NCBI GenBank assembly: GCA_033297075.1
Contig: MU858249.1
Location: forward strand, 1-64,000
Reading direction: 5' to 3'
Length of the DNA stretch: 64,000 bases
Source: Rhypophila decipiens
Taxonomy: Eukaryota; Ascomycota; Sordariomycetes; Sordariales; Naviculisporaceae
Shown: positions 1 through 11,500 of the stretch, one piece after another
Numbering within the stretch: position 1 is the first letter of the stretch
Layout: each line of letters opens with the position of its first letter
Made by a program: the position numbers and the translations under genes
Notes under the pieces: model-generated
What the model saw: the letters and a program-made list of their open reading frames with translations, nothing else
Database searches by the model: none
What the model was told of the DNA's origin: nothing

Positions 1-607
1 CCCTCGATTTGCCGTCAAATCGGCTATAAAATGATCTAAATTGAGCATGATCTCGTAAAGTTGTTGGGTGTTGAAGAAAAAGTAGGCAACGCGACGCGTG
101 GGAACGCGAGTTTAATTGAGTGGGGTGTGTTCAGACTTTTGACCCCTGACTGTCTAGGTAGTTTTCAGGACTATCCATTCAAAACCACATTATTGGATCT
201 CACACATTTTCCGATATCGGTACTTTAATGTGTTTTCCACGATCATTTCCCAACAGTGTCAAGTAATGGATGTGGAATCCAACGCAGATGTGAAATGTAC
301 ATCATCACCAAGGTCCACAAGAGTTTTCAGGCGTGGGCCATACTTGGAGACGCAAGCTGCTTTCCATGACCCAAAAAGGGACATTGGCCAACTATGATAA
401 TATCAACCAAGACATTCGTGATTAGAAAGGATAAGTAGCTCCCTAGGGTCCAAAATCCCACATGACTCCAAAACTCCAATATTACCAGATAGCAAGGGGT
501 GGCTCGAAGAATAGCTCTGGTATCCTCCATCCCCGAATGTTTGCACTAATAACCAGAAACGCCAAAAATGCTGCCCCTAGTCCATCTCATTCCCCAGCCT
601 GTAGAGG
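1..607. other. Intergenic / 3' flank, window start
   Basis: No gene is supported here. Only short, mutually overlapping reading frames without recognisable domains are present, on both strands. The right part is the 3' flank of the BCS1-like gene, whose stop codon is at 608-610. Confidence 0.5.
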
Positions 608-2839
608 CTATGCCTTGTTCTCCTCATCCGCAAGCTCCTTTGTCTTCTCATCAGACTCAGTCTCCACGTTGTTCACCGGCTTGGGACTTTCAGTTGATGT
701 TGCTGTCACAGTTTCCTCACCTTCTGGCTGGGTTTTATCCTCATCGCTACTCTGGCCCGGTTTGTCGTTTTCCTGCTTCTCGGATTTGGTCTTGGTCTTC
801 TCCTTCTTCACCTTCCACTTCCTATTTTTCTTGTCAAGCAGCTTTTTCAGCTTCTTAATCTCAGCTTCCGAGTCAGAACTACTGCTGCTGCTGTCACCAC
901 CACTGTCGCTGCCACTGTCGCTGCTGCTGCTGCTATCACTATCACTGCCTCTCTCTTTTTGCTTCTCCCACCTGGCCTTGCGTCTGGCTTGCCGTTCCTC
1001 GTGCAACTTTTCCAATTCCCGCGCCTCCTGCATCTGCTTTCTCCTCTTCTCAACATACTTTCTCTCTTTCTCCTTTTCAGCCTCGATAATAGCAAGTTCA
1101 ACAGCCACCCAATCAGCAATGCCGGCAACAGCTCGTTTAGGAGAGTCGTGAAAACTAAGCAGGCAACCCTGCAGCTGCGCCGGCGTGAAAACATCATCCG
1201 GAATCTGGCTACTAAACTCTCTAGCCAAGTCTTTCAGCTCCTGATTGCTCAAGATCTCCTTCTCATCCACCGGCTCCGGTCCTTCCAGGTCGGCCGCGTA
1301 CATGCGGAGGAACATGAGCTCGGCGCTTTGTTTGGAGATGCAGCCCATGTAGATCATCTTATCCACCCGACCGGGTCGTATCAGCGCCTTGTCGAGCTTG
1401 CTGACATAGTTGGACGTCATGACGACGATACGGCCTTCCTGAGATGAGACGCCGTCTAGGATGTTGAGGAGGCCGGAGAGGGTACAGTTGCATTCCCTGT
1501 ATTGCGTTTCGAGTTTCAAGTTTTCGGCCAGCTCTCCATCTGGCAAGCTTTCGTCGCCTGGGATTGAGGAGTCCTCGTCCTCCGGGGCGTGTCGCTTAAT
1601 TCCAACTGCATCAATGTCTTCAAGCAGAACTATGCACCGAGGCGGAAGGGTAGTGAACAGCTTGTCCAACTCGGAGTCGCCGCGCACAGTGGGCAGGTGC
1701 AGCATGTACAGATCGAGCCGAAATTTGCCGGCAAGGGCCTGAGATAGAGATGATTTCCCTGTACCTGGAGGGCCGTGCAGCAGGTAGCCTCGACGGTAAG
1801 GAATACCTCGGCTGTGGTAAAACTGGCGGGTGTTGTGGTCGAGGTAGTGGGCTATGTCGTCCAGCAGCTCCTGTTTGATTTTCTCGTCAAGGTGAACAGT
1901 GTCCATAGACCGCGGGGGTCTCAAAATGGTCGTGTCCCATTCCGGGTCGTAGCTGTCTCTCTTGGAGGCTCGGATCGTCACGTAGGCCTCGCGCTGCTTC
2001 TCGTCAAACTCGCGGACCATCTCCAGAAAGCGCTTGATTGGTTGAACGGATCGCCCCAAGCACATGACCACGAGTGGCTCGTCGCCTTCTGGAGCCCCGG
2101 CGTACTCATCGGGAGTCTGGCCTTCGGAGGTGCTGTTGTATCGGTTGCTGTAAGAAAAGATACGGCGCACCATGAAGAGGTTCCGCTCGTGGATGAACCA
2201 CGTGGTACCAAAGGTAGGGAGATATTGAACGGGGACACGCTTCTCGTTCTTATAATCGTTTCGCTCGATTGCGCGGCGATAGTAGTAATTGTGGTTCTTG
2301 CTCTCTGAATGGGCTGTGAGGATGCGCGTGCCAGACCTGGTAAGGACTGTGGTAGCAAGATAATTGATAATTTCCTTGTTAAGTCGGTCATTTCCACTAA
2401 TAGAGATCGATGCTGTGAGGAAGCGGACTATCCACCAATATATCTTTGAGCTTGCCGTCCTCACGCCCTGAAATCCACTCGAGGCGGCTCCCCAGAGGGC
2501 GGTGAGGGTGATCAAGGTGCTCAGGTCGATCTTGAGCCATGTCTTGAAGAATCTGTACACGAGGCCGAACCCTGGTACATTTTCTTCAAGCTGCTCGTCG
2601 ATGCTTGTGGAGCTCATATTTCCCGAGCCGAAGAGAGATGTTGTCCCCGCAAGTGCTAACAGGGTGTCCATCCCGGTGCTCGTCGCACTTCTAAAAGTCC
2701 TTGGCGAGAACCAAGAGGTGGCAGCAAAGGAGATTATATATGTGGCGGGGAAGAGAAGAAAGCTTCCCGGGTCAGGACGCCATGCAGGGAAAAATGTTTC
2801 ATCTGAAAGAATGAGAGGAGGCAACCCAAGATTGGTCAT
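608..2839 (-). CDS. BCS1-like mitochondrial AAA ATPase
   Basis: Single-exon gene of 743 residues. The first ATG is at 2839; the frame is open a little further upstream, but only from a TTG. It has a hydrophobic segment at about residues 103-121, then the BCS1_N-type region, then an AAA core: Walker A GPPGTGKS at about 356-363, Walker B IVLLEDID at about 403-410, sensor TSN near 475-477 and the arginine-finger motif RPGRVD near 488-493. BCS1 translocates the folded Rieske protein across the inner mitochondrial membrane for complex III assembly. Filamentous fungi also carry many BCS1-like paralogues of unknown role, and this is probably one of them. It has an unusually long N-terminus and a C-terminal extension from about 585: a charged coiled coil, a Ser/Asp-rich stretch and a Lys/Glu-rich tail, none of which is part of canonical BCS1. 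It faces away from the Pelota gene across 2.6 kb. Confidence 0.88.
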   Translation of the reverse strand: MTNLGLPPLILSDETFFPAWRPDPGSFLLFPATYIISFAATSWFSPRTFRSATSTGMDTLLALAGTTSLFGSGNMSSTSIDEQLEENVPGFGLVYRFFKTWLKIDLSTLITLTALWGAASSGFQGVRTASSKIYWWIVRFLTASISISGNDRLNKEIINYLATTVLTRSGTRILTAHSESKNHNYYYRRAIERNDYKNEKRVPVQYLPTFGTTWFIHERNLFMVRRIFSYSNRYNSTSEGQTPDEYAGAPEGDEPLVVMCLGRSVQPIKRFLEMVREFDEKQREAYVTIRASKRDSYDPEWDTTILRPPRSMDTVHLDEKIKQELLDDIAHYLDHNTRQFYHSRGIPYRRGYLLHGPPGTGKSSLSQALAGKFRLDLYMLHLPTVRGDSELDKLFTTLPPRCIVLLEDIDAVGIKRHAPEDEDSSIPGDESLPDGELAENLKLETQYRECNCTLSGLLNILDGVSSQEGRIVVMTSNYVSKLDKALIRPGRVDKMIYMGCISKQSAELMFLRMYAADLEGPEPVDEKEILSNQELKDLAREFSSQIPDDVFTPAQLQGCLLSFHDSPKRAVAGIADWVAVELAIIEAEKEKERKYVEKRRKQMQEARELEKLHEERQARRKARWEKQKERGSDSDSSSSSDSGSDSGGDSSSSSSDSEAEIKKLKKLLDKKNRKWKVKKEKTKTKSEKQENDKPGQSSDEDKTQPEGEETVTATSTESPKPVNNVETESDEKTKELADEENKA

Positions 2840-5465
2840 GAAAGAAAGAAGGGGCAAGAAAACATGTAATATAACAGGCGCCAGCGTGTGTCTTGACTAC
2901 TTGAGCCTCAGAGCCAGTCAAATGTGGTCAGTAACAGGCCGACATCATGCTCGATGCCTATTGCAGCGACTCGATCCGTACTATCTAATCTCCGCGTACA
3001 GCCACGATGCTTGCGGCTAGAAATCAGGTGGGTTCAAGGGTGACTGTATGGGGGAATTGCGTAGCTGAGCTTGGGTGAGCCGAATGAGGAGAGGCGAGAC
3101 TAAAGAATAATTTCTCGTCTTGAGGCAGGTTGCGGCGAGGTGATTGCGGTACCTCAGTCACTCAGTGCCTGCCGAGGACGGGATCAGGACTGGGACTCCA
3201 CAGATGCAGAATTGTCAGTTGGTTCTTGATTTGTTGGCCCAACAGCGGAGGGCAAGTACCAGCCAGAACCTTAAAGGCTAAAAGGCATCCACACCGAGCA
3301 CAGTTCGTTCTTTCCACGACAGATCCCCAGACGTGCAGCTTCCTTCCAATGAGGACAGGTGCGGCAGAAACGAGTCTTGGTCCTAGACCGCAGGCTGCAA
3401 CCTGCCCGTAATCCGCATTTGCTTACTGCGTACATGTAGAGTCGTTGCCACCCTTTCACGTCTCATGCCTCCCCCATGCACGCACCCGTCCTGACGCCTT
3501 ATCCGCAGCACCAATTTCCAGTGGGCCGGTCTGAGCTTGCGGTGGTTTCGTCTTACCGTGGCTTAGCTCGATATGCCTTATTTTCTGGGGAGCCGCTTAC
3601 ACGACCAGCGCCTATCAGCTGTCCTCCTGACAGCTGACGTACAAGACTAAAGCTGGTCAGGCCAAACCCGACACAGCCGCCCTCCAATCAGAACCGTTAG
3701 ACCGCAAATGGGACCGGTGGACAAGCACACAGAGATATCAATGAGCCATCGTGGAGCCATCGTTGAGATCTCGGACCCGGACTGGTGGGTCTGGCATCAA
3801 CACGGGTCCGGTTGAATGCAACACATTCAGATATCACCAACTGCCCTGCTCAATCATCGTGCAAGAATGGATCGGTATGCTGTACACATCCAAGTGGAGG
3901 GGGGAAGAAAATAGTGAAATCGACACAGCGTGACAGGAGTTATGCAGTCGTCATGCTGTTGGAAGTTGTTATTGTTAGCAGTTAGATTGACTGGACATCA
4001 AGACCGCTCAATGATAATGTTGTCCAACCCTGACGAAGTCAGTCCGCTTCTCCCAAAGCCCGGTCTGTGGTGGTTCTGTTAGGTGCGCGGGACTTGGACT
4101 GCACCAAAGGGGATATATATATCGCGTGATTCATGCCTTCTCTTTGGGGTCTAGCAACAGCGTTAGTCTTTTTTCACAGTGATACACAACATCAAGTCTG
4201 TCTCGGGAGGAGCTTTTTCTCGGCGGGCGGTGGTGAACTCGGGCCAGAATGGTCGCACAAACGCACCACAGTCTTGGACACCAGAACACCAACAACTGAT
4301 AGACAGAAGCAGTGCTGCCTCAATGTGGCCCGAATCATAGTCTAAGAACCAACCGCATGTGCCAAGAACCCACGATGTCGTACCAAGGGCAGTAGACTTC
4401 TCACCCTTTCCGCGAGATGAGAACCCAATTGCTGCACACCATCTTTTCTCCCGCTCGAGCTGGGAGCATCAAGGTTGAATCTCATGGCGCTGTGCGACAC
4501 AAAGAATGAAGAAACAGAAAGACGGTGCGGCAGTTCCAACATTGCAACTTGGATTTGCTGTTGGTTGTTGTAAGGGGCATCAGAGGTGTTGTCGGAACGC
4601 GGTACATTGTGTTTGACGGTTGGCAACCCTAACCCTTCCTCATCGAGCCACCGTTGAGGCTTTCAGCGTACGTAAGGGTTTCTTGAGGATGGGTTATCGG
4701 ACATCTGCTTCTTCGATAGTACAGGATTTGAAAAGCCAAAACGGGCAGTGACTCATTGGTATTTGAATCTCTCGTCGATGTAGCCACACACGTGCATTGA
4801 AGTTGAATTTAGCGGCGATATATTAGTTTCTGTTCTGGTGAAGCTTACCTAAGTGTTCTCGGAGATGGCTTGTCGGAGAAACACAAGTTCACAGACCTCC
4901 ACCGAACCAGTTGGTGCCGCCAAGACATCGGTTTGAGGTTAAAAAAGAATTATTATTTGCCTGAATATTAACACATTTGGGGCCTATGGCCTTTTGGTTC
5001 ACGTGGATTTTTCATCCTTTAACACGTTTGTGGGATTAATCATATGTGGATGAAGAGGTTGTTAAAATAATAACGCCCATGTAAATCGCACCTATTTTTA
5101 GTGCCATGACAGCATCTCCCCACCACCATCACCCCGCATGTGTAGTCAAGCAAGCCTGGCAAGTAAACCACCTCCAAACCGCGGGGCAATTATTGAACGT
5201 TTTGCGACACCACACCCACTCAACACCATCCACCCACTCAATTCATCATCCTCAATTTTTAATTCTACCGCAAACACCAACAACATAGCCATCTCCGTAG
5301 GGAATGCGAGAGAAATTGCCATCTATTAATACTCGCTCGCAGCGAAAAGTGAGCGTTCCTGACTGAGGTAGACACACCTGCACAAATCCCAAGCCAACTC
5401 GTTCTAACGCTCTAACAAAGCTTTTGCTCCCCAAGACTTGTAGCTGTCGGATCAGAACCGGCAAG
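2840..5465. other. Long divergent intergenic region
   Basis: This 2.6-kb region separates the divergent BCS1-like and Pelota genes. I find no convincing gene; the reading frames are short and have no domain or splice support. A TATA-like run lies near 4111-4120 with no open frame of quality behind it. A two-copy CCCTAA motif lies at 4625-4636. The segment 4930-5100 is AT-rich. The last 200 bases are probably Pelota promoter and 5' UTR. Confidence 0.5.
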
Positions 5466-6680
5466 ATGCGCCTGACCAGAAAAACAAACATCGAAGCCAT
5501 GGACGAGGCGACAGACCTCGCCATCCTCCCCGTCGATCCCGAGGACATGTGGCACCTGCACAACCTAATCCAGCCCGACGATCTCGTCAAAGGTCATACG
5601 GTGCGCAAGGTAGTCAAAGAGACGTCCACCGGCTCGACAGTCTCGGAGAAAGTGCACGCCGACCTGCGCGTCCGCGTCTCCTCTACGTTCTTCGATCCGG
5701 CAACATCATCTCTCCGGGTCACCGGGCGCGTGGTGGAGGAAAACCAATTCGTCAGTATGGGACAATACCACACACTAGAGCTGGAGCTCAACCGGAAATT
5801 GACACTTGTCAAGCCGAGAGGATGGGACTCTGTGGCATTACACACCCTTCGACAAGCCGTCCGAGAAGATAAATCAGACGCGGTAGTCGCGGTGGTGATG
5901 GAGTCTGGTTTCGCAAATATCTGCCTCATCACAGACTACCAGACCATCCTGAAGCAAAGAGTCGAAGGTTCCGTCTCATCAAAACGAACCGAAGCGGCGA
6001 CAACAAAGGGCAAGTCGAGCGGGTACATGGGATTCTACGACACTGTCTTGACCAACCTGATACGGACAATCGACTTCAGCGCGCCGAGGCCGTTGTTGTT
6101 GGCTAGTCCTGGATTTTACGCGCAGGACTTTAGGGAGTATATCAAGACGCAGGGACAGACTAAGGGGGACAAGATGCTCATAAGGATTGCCAAAGACGCG
6201 GTAGTGATTCCGTCGGCCTCGGGACATGTCTATGCGCTGAATCAGGTGCTCAAGAGCGGCGAGGTGCAAAAGACGATGCAAGATGCCAAGTTTAGTCGGG
6301 AGACCAAGGTGATGGATCAGTTTTTTGAGAGGATGAGGAAGCAAGATGGGCGCACGTGGTATGGTGCCAAGCCGGTTGAGAAAGCTGTACTGGAGGGTGC
6401 GGTCGGAAAGGGCGGAGGTATCTTGATGATCAACACTTCTTTCTTTAGAAGTATGGATATCGACACGAGGAAGAGGTTTGTTGGGTTGGTGGATAAAGTT
6501 AAGGAAGATGGAGGCGAGGTGAGGGTGTTGAGTAGTGACCACGAGAGTGGGCAGAGGTTGGATACTTTGGGGAGTATTGCTGCCATTACCACATACCCGA
6601 TTTTTGATCTCGATGAGAGCGATGATGAGAGCGAGGGCGAGGGAGCAGGCGGCGGGGATGGTGAGGCCATGGTTATATGA
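5466..6680 (+). CDS. DOM34: Pelota/Dom34 ribosome-rescue factor
   Basis: 404 residues, one exon. The frame is open upstream, but the start at 5466 (MRLTRKTN) matches the usual Pelota N-terminus MKL.RKN and gives the normal family length. The protein has the Sm-like N-terminal domain (EPEDMWH-type motif seen as DPEDMWHLHNLI, the DLRVRV strand region and the VRVTGRVVEEN region), the central eRF1-like domain (VVMESGFANICLIT) and the C-terminal eL30-like domain (VLSSDHESGQRLDTLGSIAAITTYPI). As expected for Pelota, and unlike eRF1, there is no GGQ motif, so it recognises empty or stalled A sites with Hbs1 and does not hydrolyse peptidyl-tRNA. It acts in no-go and non-stop mRNA decay in the cytosol. 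The C-terminus is a short acidic Glu/Asp/Gly tail, common in this family. Confidence 0.96.
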   Translation: MRLTRKTNIEAMDEATDLAILPVDPEDMWHLHNLIQPDDLVKGHTVRKVVKETSTGSTVSEKVHADLRVRVSSTFFDPATSSLRVTGRVVEENQFVSMGQYHTLELELNRKLTLVKPRGWDSVALHTLRQAVREDKSDAVVAVVMESGFANICLITDYQTILKQRVEGSVSSKRTEAATTKGKSSGYMGFYDTVLTNLIRTIDFSAPRPLLLASPGFYAQDFREYIKTQGQTKGDKMLIRIAKDAVVIPSASGHVYALNQVLKSGEVQKTMQDAKFSRETKVMDQFFERMRKQDGRTWYGAKPVEKAVLEGAVGKGGGILMINTSFFRSMDIDTRKRFVGLVDKVKEDGGEVRVLSSDHESGQRLDTLGSIAAITTYPIFDLDESDDESEGEGAGGGDGEAMVI

Positions 6681-8500
6681 GGACTTAGATTGCTAGATGT
6701 CAGCGTGATAAATGAATATTGAAAAGACTTTACACAATTGTTAATAAGAAAGTGACCAATGCGTTAAAAAGACTTGCTTATTTCTGGTTCAAGTTATAAA
6801 GCTATGTCACGTAGTCTTAATGCCCCAACTATTTCCAAAAATGGGCTGGGTTTTTGGCGCTTTTCGCATATTCAACAAACTTACTATATATATAATATCT
6901 GCATTGAGGAGGGTTCTATGAGGACCTCACACCCCATTTCTCGATTCATTGTGCCCGTCCGGGATGCCGATGATGCTTCTCGGGATTTGCAGCAGGGCAT
7001 CGTCGCGGGCCGCCCGGCATGCTTCCCCGGTCCCGTGGTAGCCGCTGAAGTGGGCACAGCACGTCATCTGCCGGCGATCAACCAGTCCCTGGAGGTCTGT
7101 CTGTGTCAACAACGAACTGCAAACCGAGCCTCGGATAGGGAATATGGAACGCAGCAATTGGAAAATCTGGAAGGTTGAACCGAAGCCTCGATGCCACCAC
7201 GTGGTGGCTGAGATGTTATACATGTAACAAGAGAGGCCTGGCCTTGTTGTAGTGCAGTTAGTGATCACGGCTTGATTAGGAAGGACTTACGTACGTACAC
7301 TACACTGCTGGTAGTGGCCGAATTTTGCCTGCTCCTATCCGCGGAAAAGAAAGATTATCACCATGAATTGAACTTGAGATGCAAAAATATCGAATTCTTG
7401 CTGTACTACGGATCCTGTCTACAACTGAGAATCCGAGCTTCACCATTGGTTGTACTGGACAAGATAGAGGGCAACATGAAAAGTCCTTGCTCAAAATCCA
7501 AGAGAGACATCGAATCTCGATCATGATGCAACCTCTCAACAAGGAAAGACCCTCGGCTTGTGACCCGATCGAATGGGTCCCCCTCTGCCGCTACCCGTCA
7601 GCGTCTAGAACCGCTGTGGGCAGCCAGTGGCTTTCACCACAGAGAGTGGAGTTACGGAGTACAGCGACGTCATTTCTTTTTTCGTCGCCCAAATCCGTCC
7701 GGCCTGTCACAGGTCAATAATGTTCTCCCCGGCCAACTTTGTCGCCGGTTAGAAAACAAAAACATATAAATTTATAATGATTGCTATTGATTGATCAGCA
7801 GCCGCATTCTGCACTGTCAGGCTGTGTCATCCTTCTCTCGTCCACTGATTTCTGACATCTTTCAATAAACATCAGCGTTTTGACCGTTCCAACAGCAGAG
7901 GCACACCTTCAACGGTCTTTCCGTTGATGCTCACTGATATTCCAGTGCCAAAACCTAATTCCGACTCACCGCTTGGCTTAGGTCCGCCAATCACCGTTTC
8001 GAGCCGCAAAAGAAGAGGTCCAGACAACCAGGGAACAGCCTTCCTTCTAGGTGTACCTACAGCTACAGCGGTTGACCCGGCAGATCCGAGCACGCTCGGA
8101 CGGACTCGTCAGTCGCGCCGTTGAACCGCTCTCAATTGGCGCACCTGTTCGGTGCATTCCCGACAAGACGCAGGAAACTATTGCTACATCCGATTATCGA
8201 TATACCCTTTACAGCCGTGCCGACTGCCCACCTCGCAAGTGAGCTTCGCGTTCCTCGGATCCCTCGCTGCTCCATACCCCGCCAGGTCACAAGCCGCAGT
8301 CGGGCGACAGCAACAAGTTCCTCGCTGTTCTGGATTGGGGGCTCTAAACGACCTGACCGGGTCCTTGATGACAGGCATTTTCAGGTACTGCACGGGGGGG
8401 CATTGATCAGTTTCAAAACCCGACCGTCACAACATTGACGCGCCTACGGATCAGTACGGATACCAGTGCCCAGCCTGTCAGCGTGGCATGATGGAAATTC
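6681..8500. other. Intergenic region (Pelota 3' flank to WD40 promoter)
   Basis: About 1.8 kb between two plus-strand genes. I see no supported gene. It holds the Pelota 3' flank, a 16-bp perfect palindrome around CACGTG at 7193-7208, and the probable promoter and 5' leader of the WD40 gene. Confidence 0.5.
7193..7208. promoter_or_regulatory. 16-bp perfect palindrome centred on CACGTG
   Basis: The sequence GCCACCACGTGGTGGC is identical to its reverse complement. CACGTG is the core E-box bound by bHLH proteins such as Cbf1 and Pho4 relatives in fungi. It lies about 1.3 kb upstream of the WD40 start, so its target gene is uncertain. Confidence 0.35.
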
Positions 8501-11500
8501 ATGACAGCAGCCATGGCTTCCGTGATAAAACCCCGAGCCATCCCAGATCTCAAGCACAACTCCCATCGAGATGTTGCCGCCTCCACCACGGCAAACGGGA
8601 AACATTCTTCTCCGTCTCCGGCCGGTTCCAGATTTCTCGGCACGCCGACCGCCTCGTCGTCTCCCCGCCCCGTAGGACCCACGATCCCACGTAAATCCAC
8701 CGCGCAATCCACTGCATCTGGATTTGGTGCTCCCCCTGGGCCTGGAGCCTTCGGCGACGACCGAGGTAAGTGGTGTCGGTTTCCTACTAACAGCGATACC
8801 CCCTTGCCAAAACTCCCCTGAGCGTTTGTGGAGCGACCCGCCAAGGGTGTGGTTCCTCCAAACAGGCAATTTGTTTTGTCAGACCGTTGCACCGCCCAAC
8901 CCTCGTGTCAGTCCTCTTTTGTCTGCCGCTTCCTTCACCGCATACCTGCCAATCTTTGGGCGGCTGCCTGTCTGCACCCAAAGATACAAGACATTGTCTT
9001 ACGCGGCAACTGCGTGTCCCGTTGTCGTGCCTTTCCTTTCTTGGCAATGGCTTTTGCTGATGGCGCAGTCTCAGTTGCGGCAAGCCCTCCGGAACGGCGC
9101 CCGGCCACGCCACCGTCTACAATAACCGGCACCCGCCCGGCCCCGCCCTCCTCGAGACTTTCGCGAAGCAATACGTCCGCAACGACAACGGTGCACCATA
9201 GGGAGAAAGATCTGGACACAGCGGAGATCAGGGAAAGCGACGGCAAGCATGCAGACGAAGCAGCGCAAAAGGACTCGAGCACCGCAACTGGTATCGGCCC
9301 CGGCAGCTCTGCCAACACCCGCGCGAACACCTTACCGATCAGCCCTTCAGCAGCCTCAACTCCTGCGATCGACCCTTTGTCACAGGTCTGTACACAACTA
9401 ATGCTTCAACCGGGATCCATATTATGGTTTTCGCAGGGTTCTGCGGATTGGCTGACAGACCGCTACTTGTAGCACATATTCCTGAGAACCAACGAAGCCA
9501 TCCCGCAGCGCCTGCGAAATACCGCGAAGCCTGATAGCTCGTCGAATGTAGCCGAAGGATTTGCCCGACTAAGTGCCGACTTGTTACCTACGAGAAATCT
9601 TGCGCCGGCGGGCGATGCTTCCAAAGACAAGAGGTACGTGGGAGCTACATGAGGAACGAGGCGCTTTGTCAAAGCGCCATCTGTAATGACATTATTCTGA
9701 CATGGCGCTGTAGGAAGGGGCCCTCCTTTCTGAGCCGGCTCAGTATGCGCGGCAGCAAGAAGCACGATGGCGGCGACTTTGATACCGACTCGGAACTCGG
9801 CAGTGAGGTGCGCATGGATGGCATAAATGCTCGCGTATTTAGTCAAACGGCGACCATCAACTCTTTGGGCGGCGGTGGTTACATACCCCACCACAAGGAA
9901 CCACCGAGGTACATTCGGACCAAGTCGCACGGGAAAAAGAATCGCGAGTTCAATCGCGTGTTTCTGGCGCAGGAGCTTGTGGGTACACGGCCTCCCAAGA
10001 CGGATAAAACCGACAGTGGTGGAAACGGCGGGGCTGGTGCGACAGAGACTGGCAAAAATCCAGTGGTGACTGTCAGTGGCGCGGGACAGAATGGCCGCAA
10101 GGTCGTACGGACCGGGGGCGCCGTTTGGGCGACGGAATTCAGCAAGGATGGCAAGTACCTCGCAGCTGGTGGCCGAGACAACGTGGTCAGGATATGGGCA
10201 GTCATCTCGACGCCCGAGGAGCGCAAGGCGTACGAAGAGGAAGAGAATGCAAACGGCGGGACCGGAGAGCGGCTTAGTGCGCCAGTGTTCAGGGACCAGC
10301 CGATTCGGGAGTTTGAGGGCCACACGGGCGAGGTTCTCGATCTGAGCTGGAGCAAAAACAACTTTTTACTTTCGTCTTCGATGGACAAGACGGTGAGGTT
10401 ATGGCACATTAGCAGGAACGAGTGTCTCTGCACGTTCAAGCACAAGGACTTTGTCACCCGGCTGGCTTTCCATCCGCGAGACGACCGGTTCTTTCTCGCC
10501 GGGTCTCTGGACACGATGCTGAGGCTATGGAGCATACCAGACAAGGCGGTGGCGTTTTCTGCGCAATTACCAGATCTAGTCACTGCTGTTGCCTTTTCTC
10601 CAGACGGGAAGACGGCAATTGCAGGACTACGAACCGGCCTCTGTCTGTTTTACGAGACCGAAGGTTTGACGCTCCAGACCCAGTTGCATGTTCGGTCGTC
10701 TCGCGGAAAGAATGCCAAGGGAAGCAAAATCACAGGCATCCAGACCATGGCGATTCCTCCGGCAAACTCGCCCGGTCACTTGAGTTCTGCTCGTCCCAAT
10801 TCAGCTGCCGTTTCTCACTCTTCTCTTGACTTTGCCGCGCAGGGCGAAGTCAAGGTCCTGATTACCTCCAACGACAGCCGTGTGCGTATCTATAGCTTGC
10901 GTGAAAAGGCTCTTGACATCAAGCTCAAAGGCCATGATAACGCGTGCAGCCAGATTGCCGCCACCTTTTCTGATGATGGAAAGTATGTCATTTGTGGCAG
11001 CGAGGATCGCAAAGCCTTCATCTGGAGTCTGTCGGGCGATGATCAAGGCATGTCGCTCGACAAGGACAAGTCACCATGCGAGTATTTTGAAGCGCACGGA
11101 GGCATCGTCACGACAGCACTGTTTGCGCCCACGGCGACGAGAATGCTTCTTGGGCAGAGTGGCGACCCCATATACGACCTTTGTAACCCGCCACCGGTAA
11201 TGCTTCGTAGTCTTGAGGAGGCAGCAAGCATCGCCGCCAGTCAAACTGACTTGGGCACCGAAGACATGCACCACCACAGCGAAACAGCGGCCAAGAAGCC
11301 GGAGCTGAGTCCTGCTTACTTGGCGAGGTCAACTCACTACGATGGTCATATCCTCGTCACGACAGACGACACAGGCATCATCAAGGTATTTCGACAAGAC
11401 TGTGCCTATCTCAAGCGGAGACAAGAAGCATGGGAATCTGGAAGTGCCTTCAGTCGCAAACTTACGGGCCACGGGACCAGCTTTGCCAGCGGCGGTCTCG

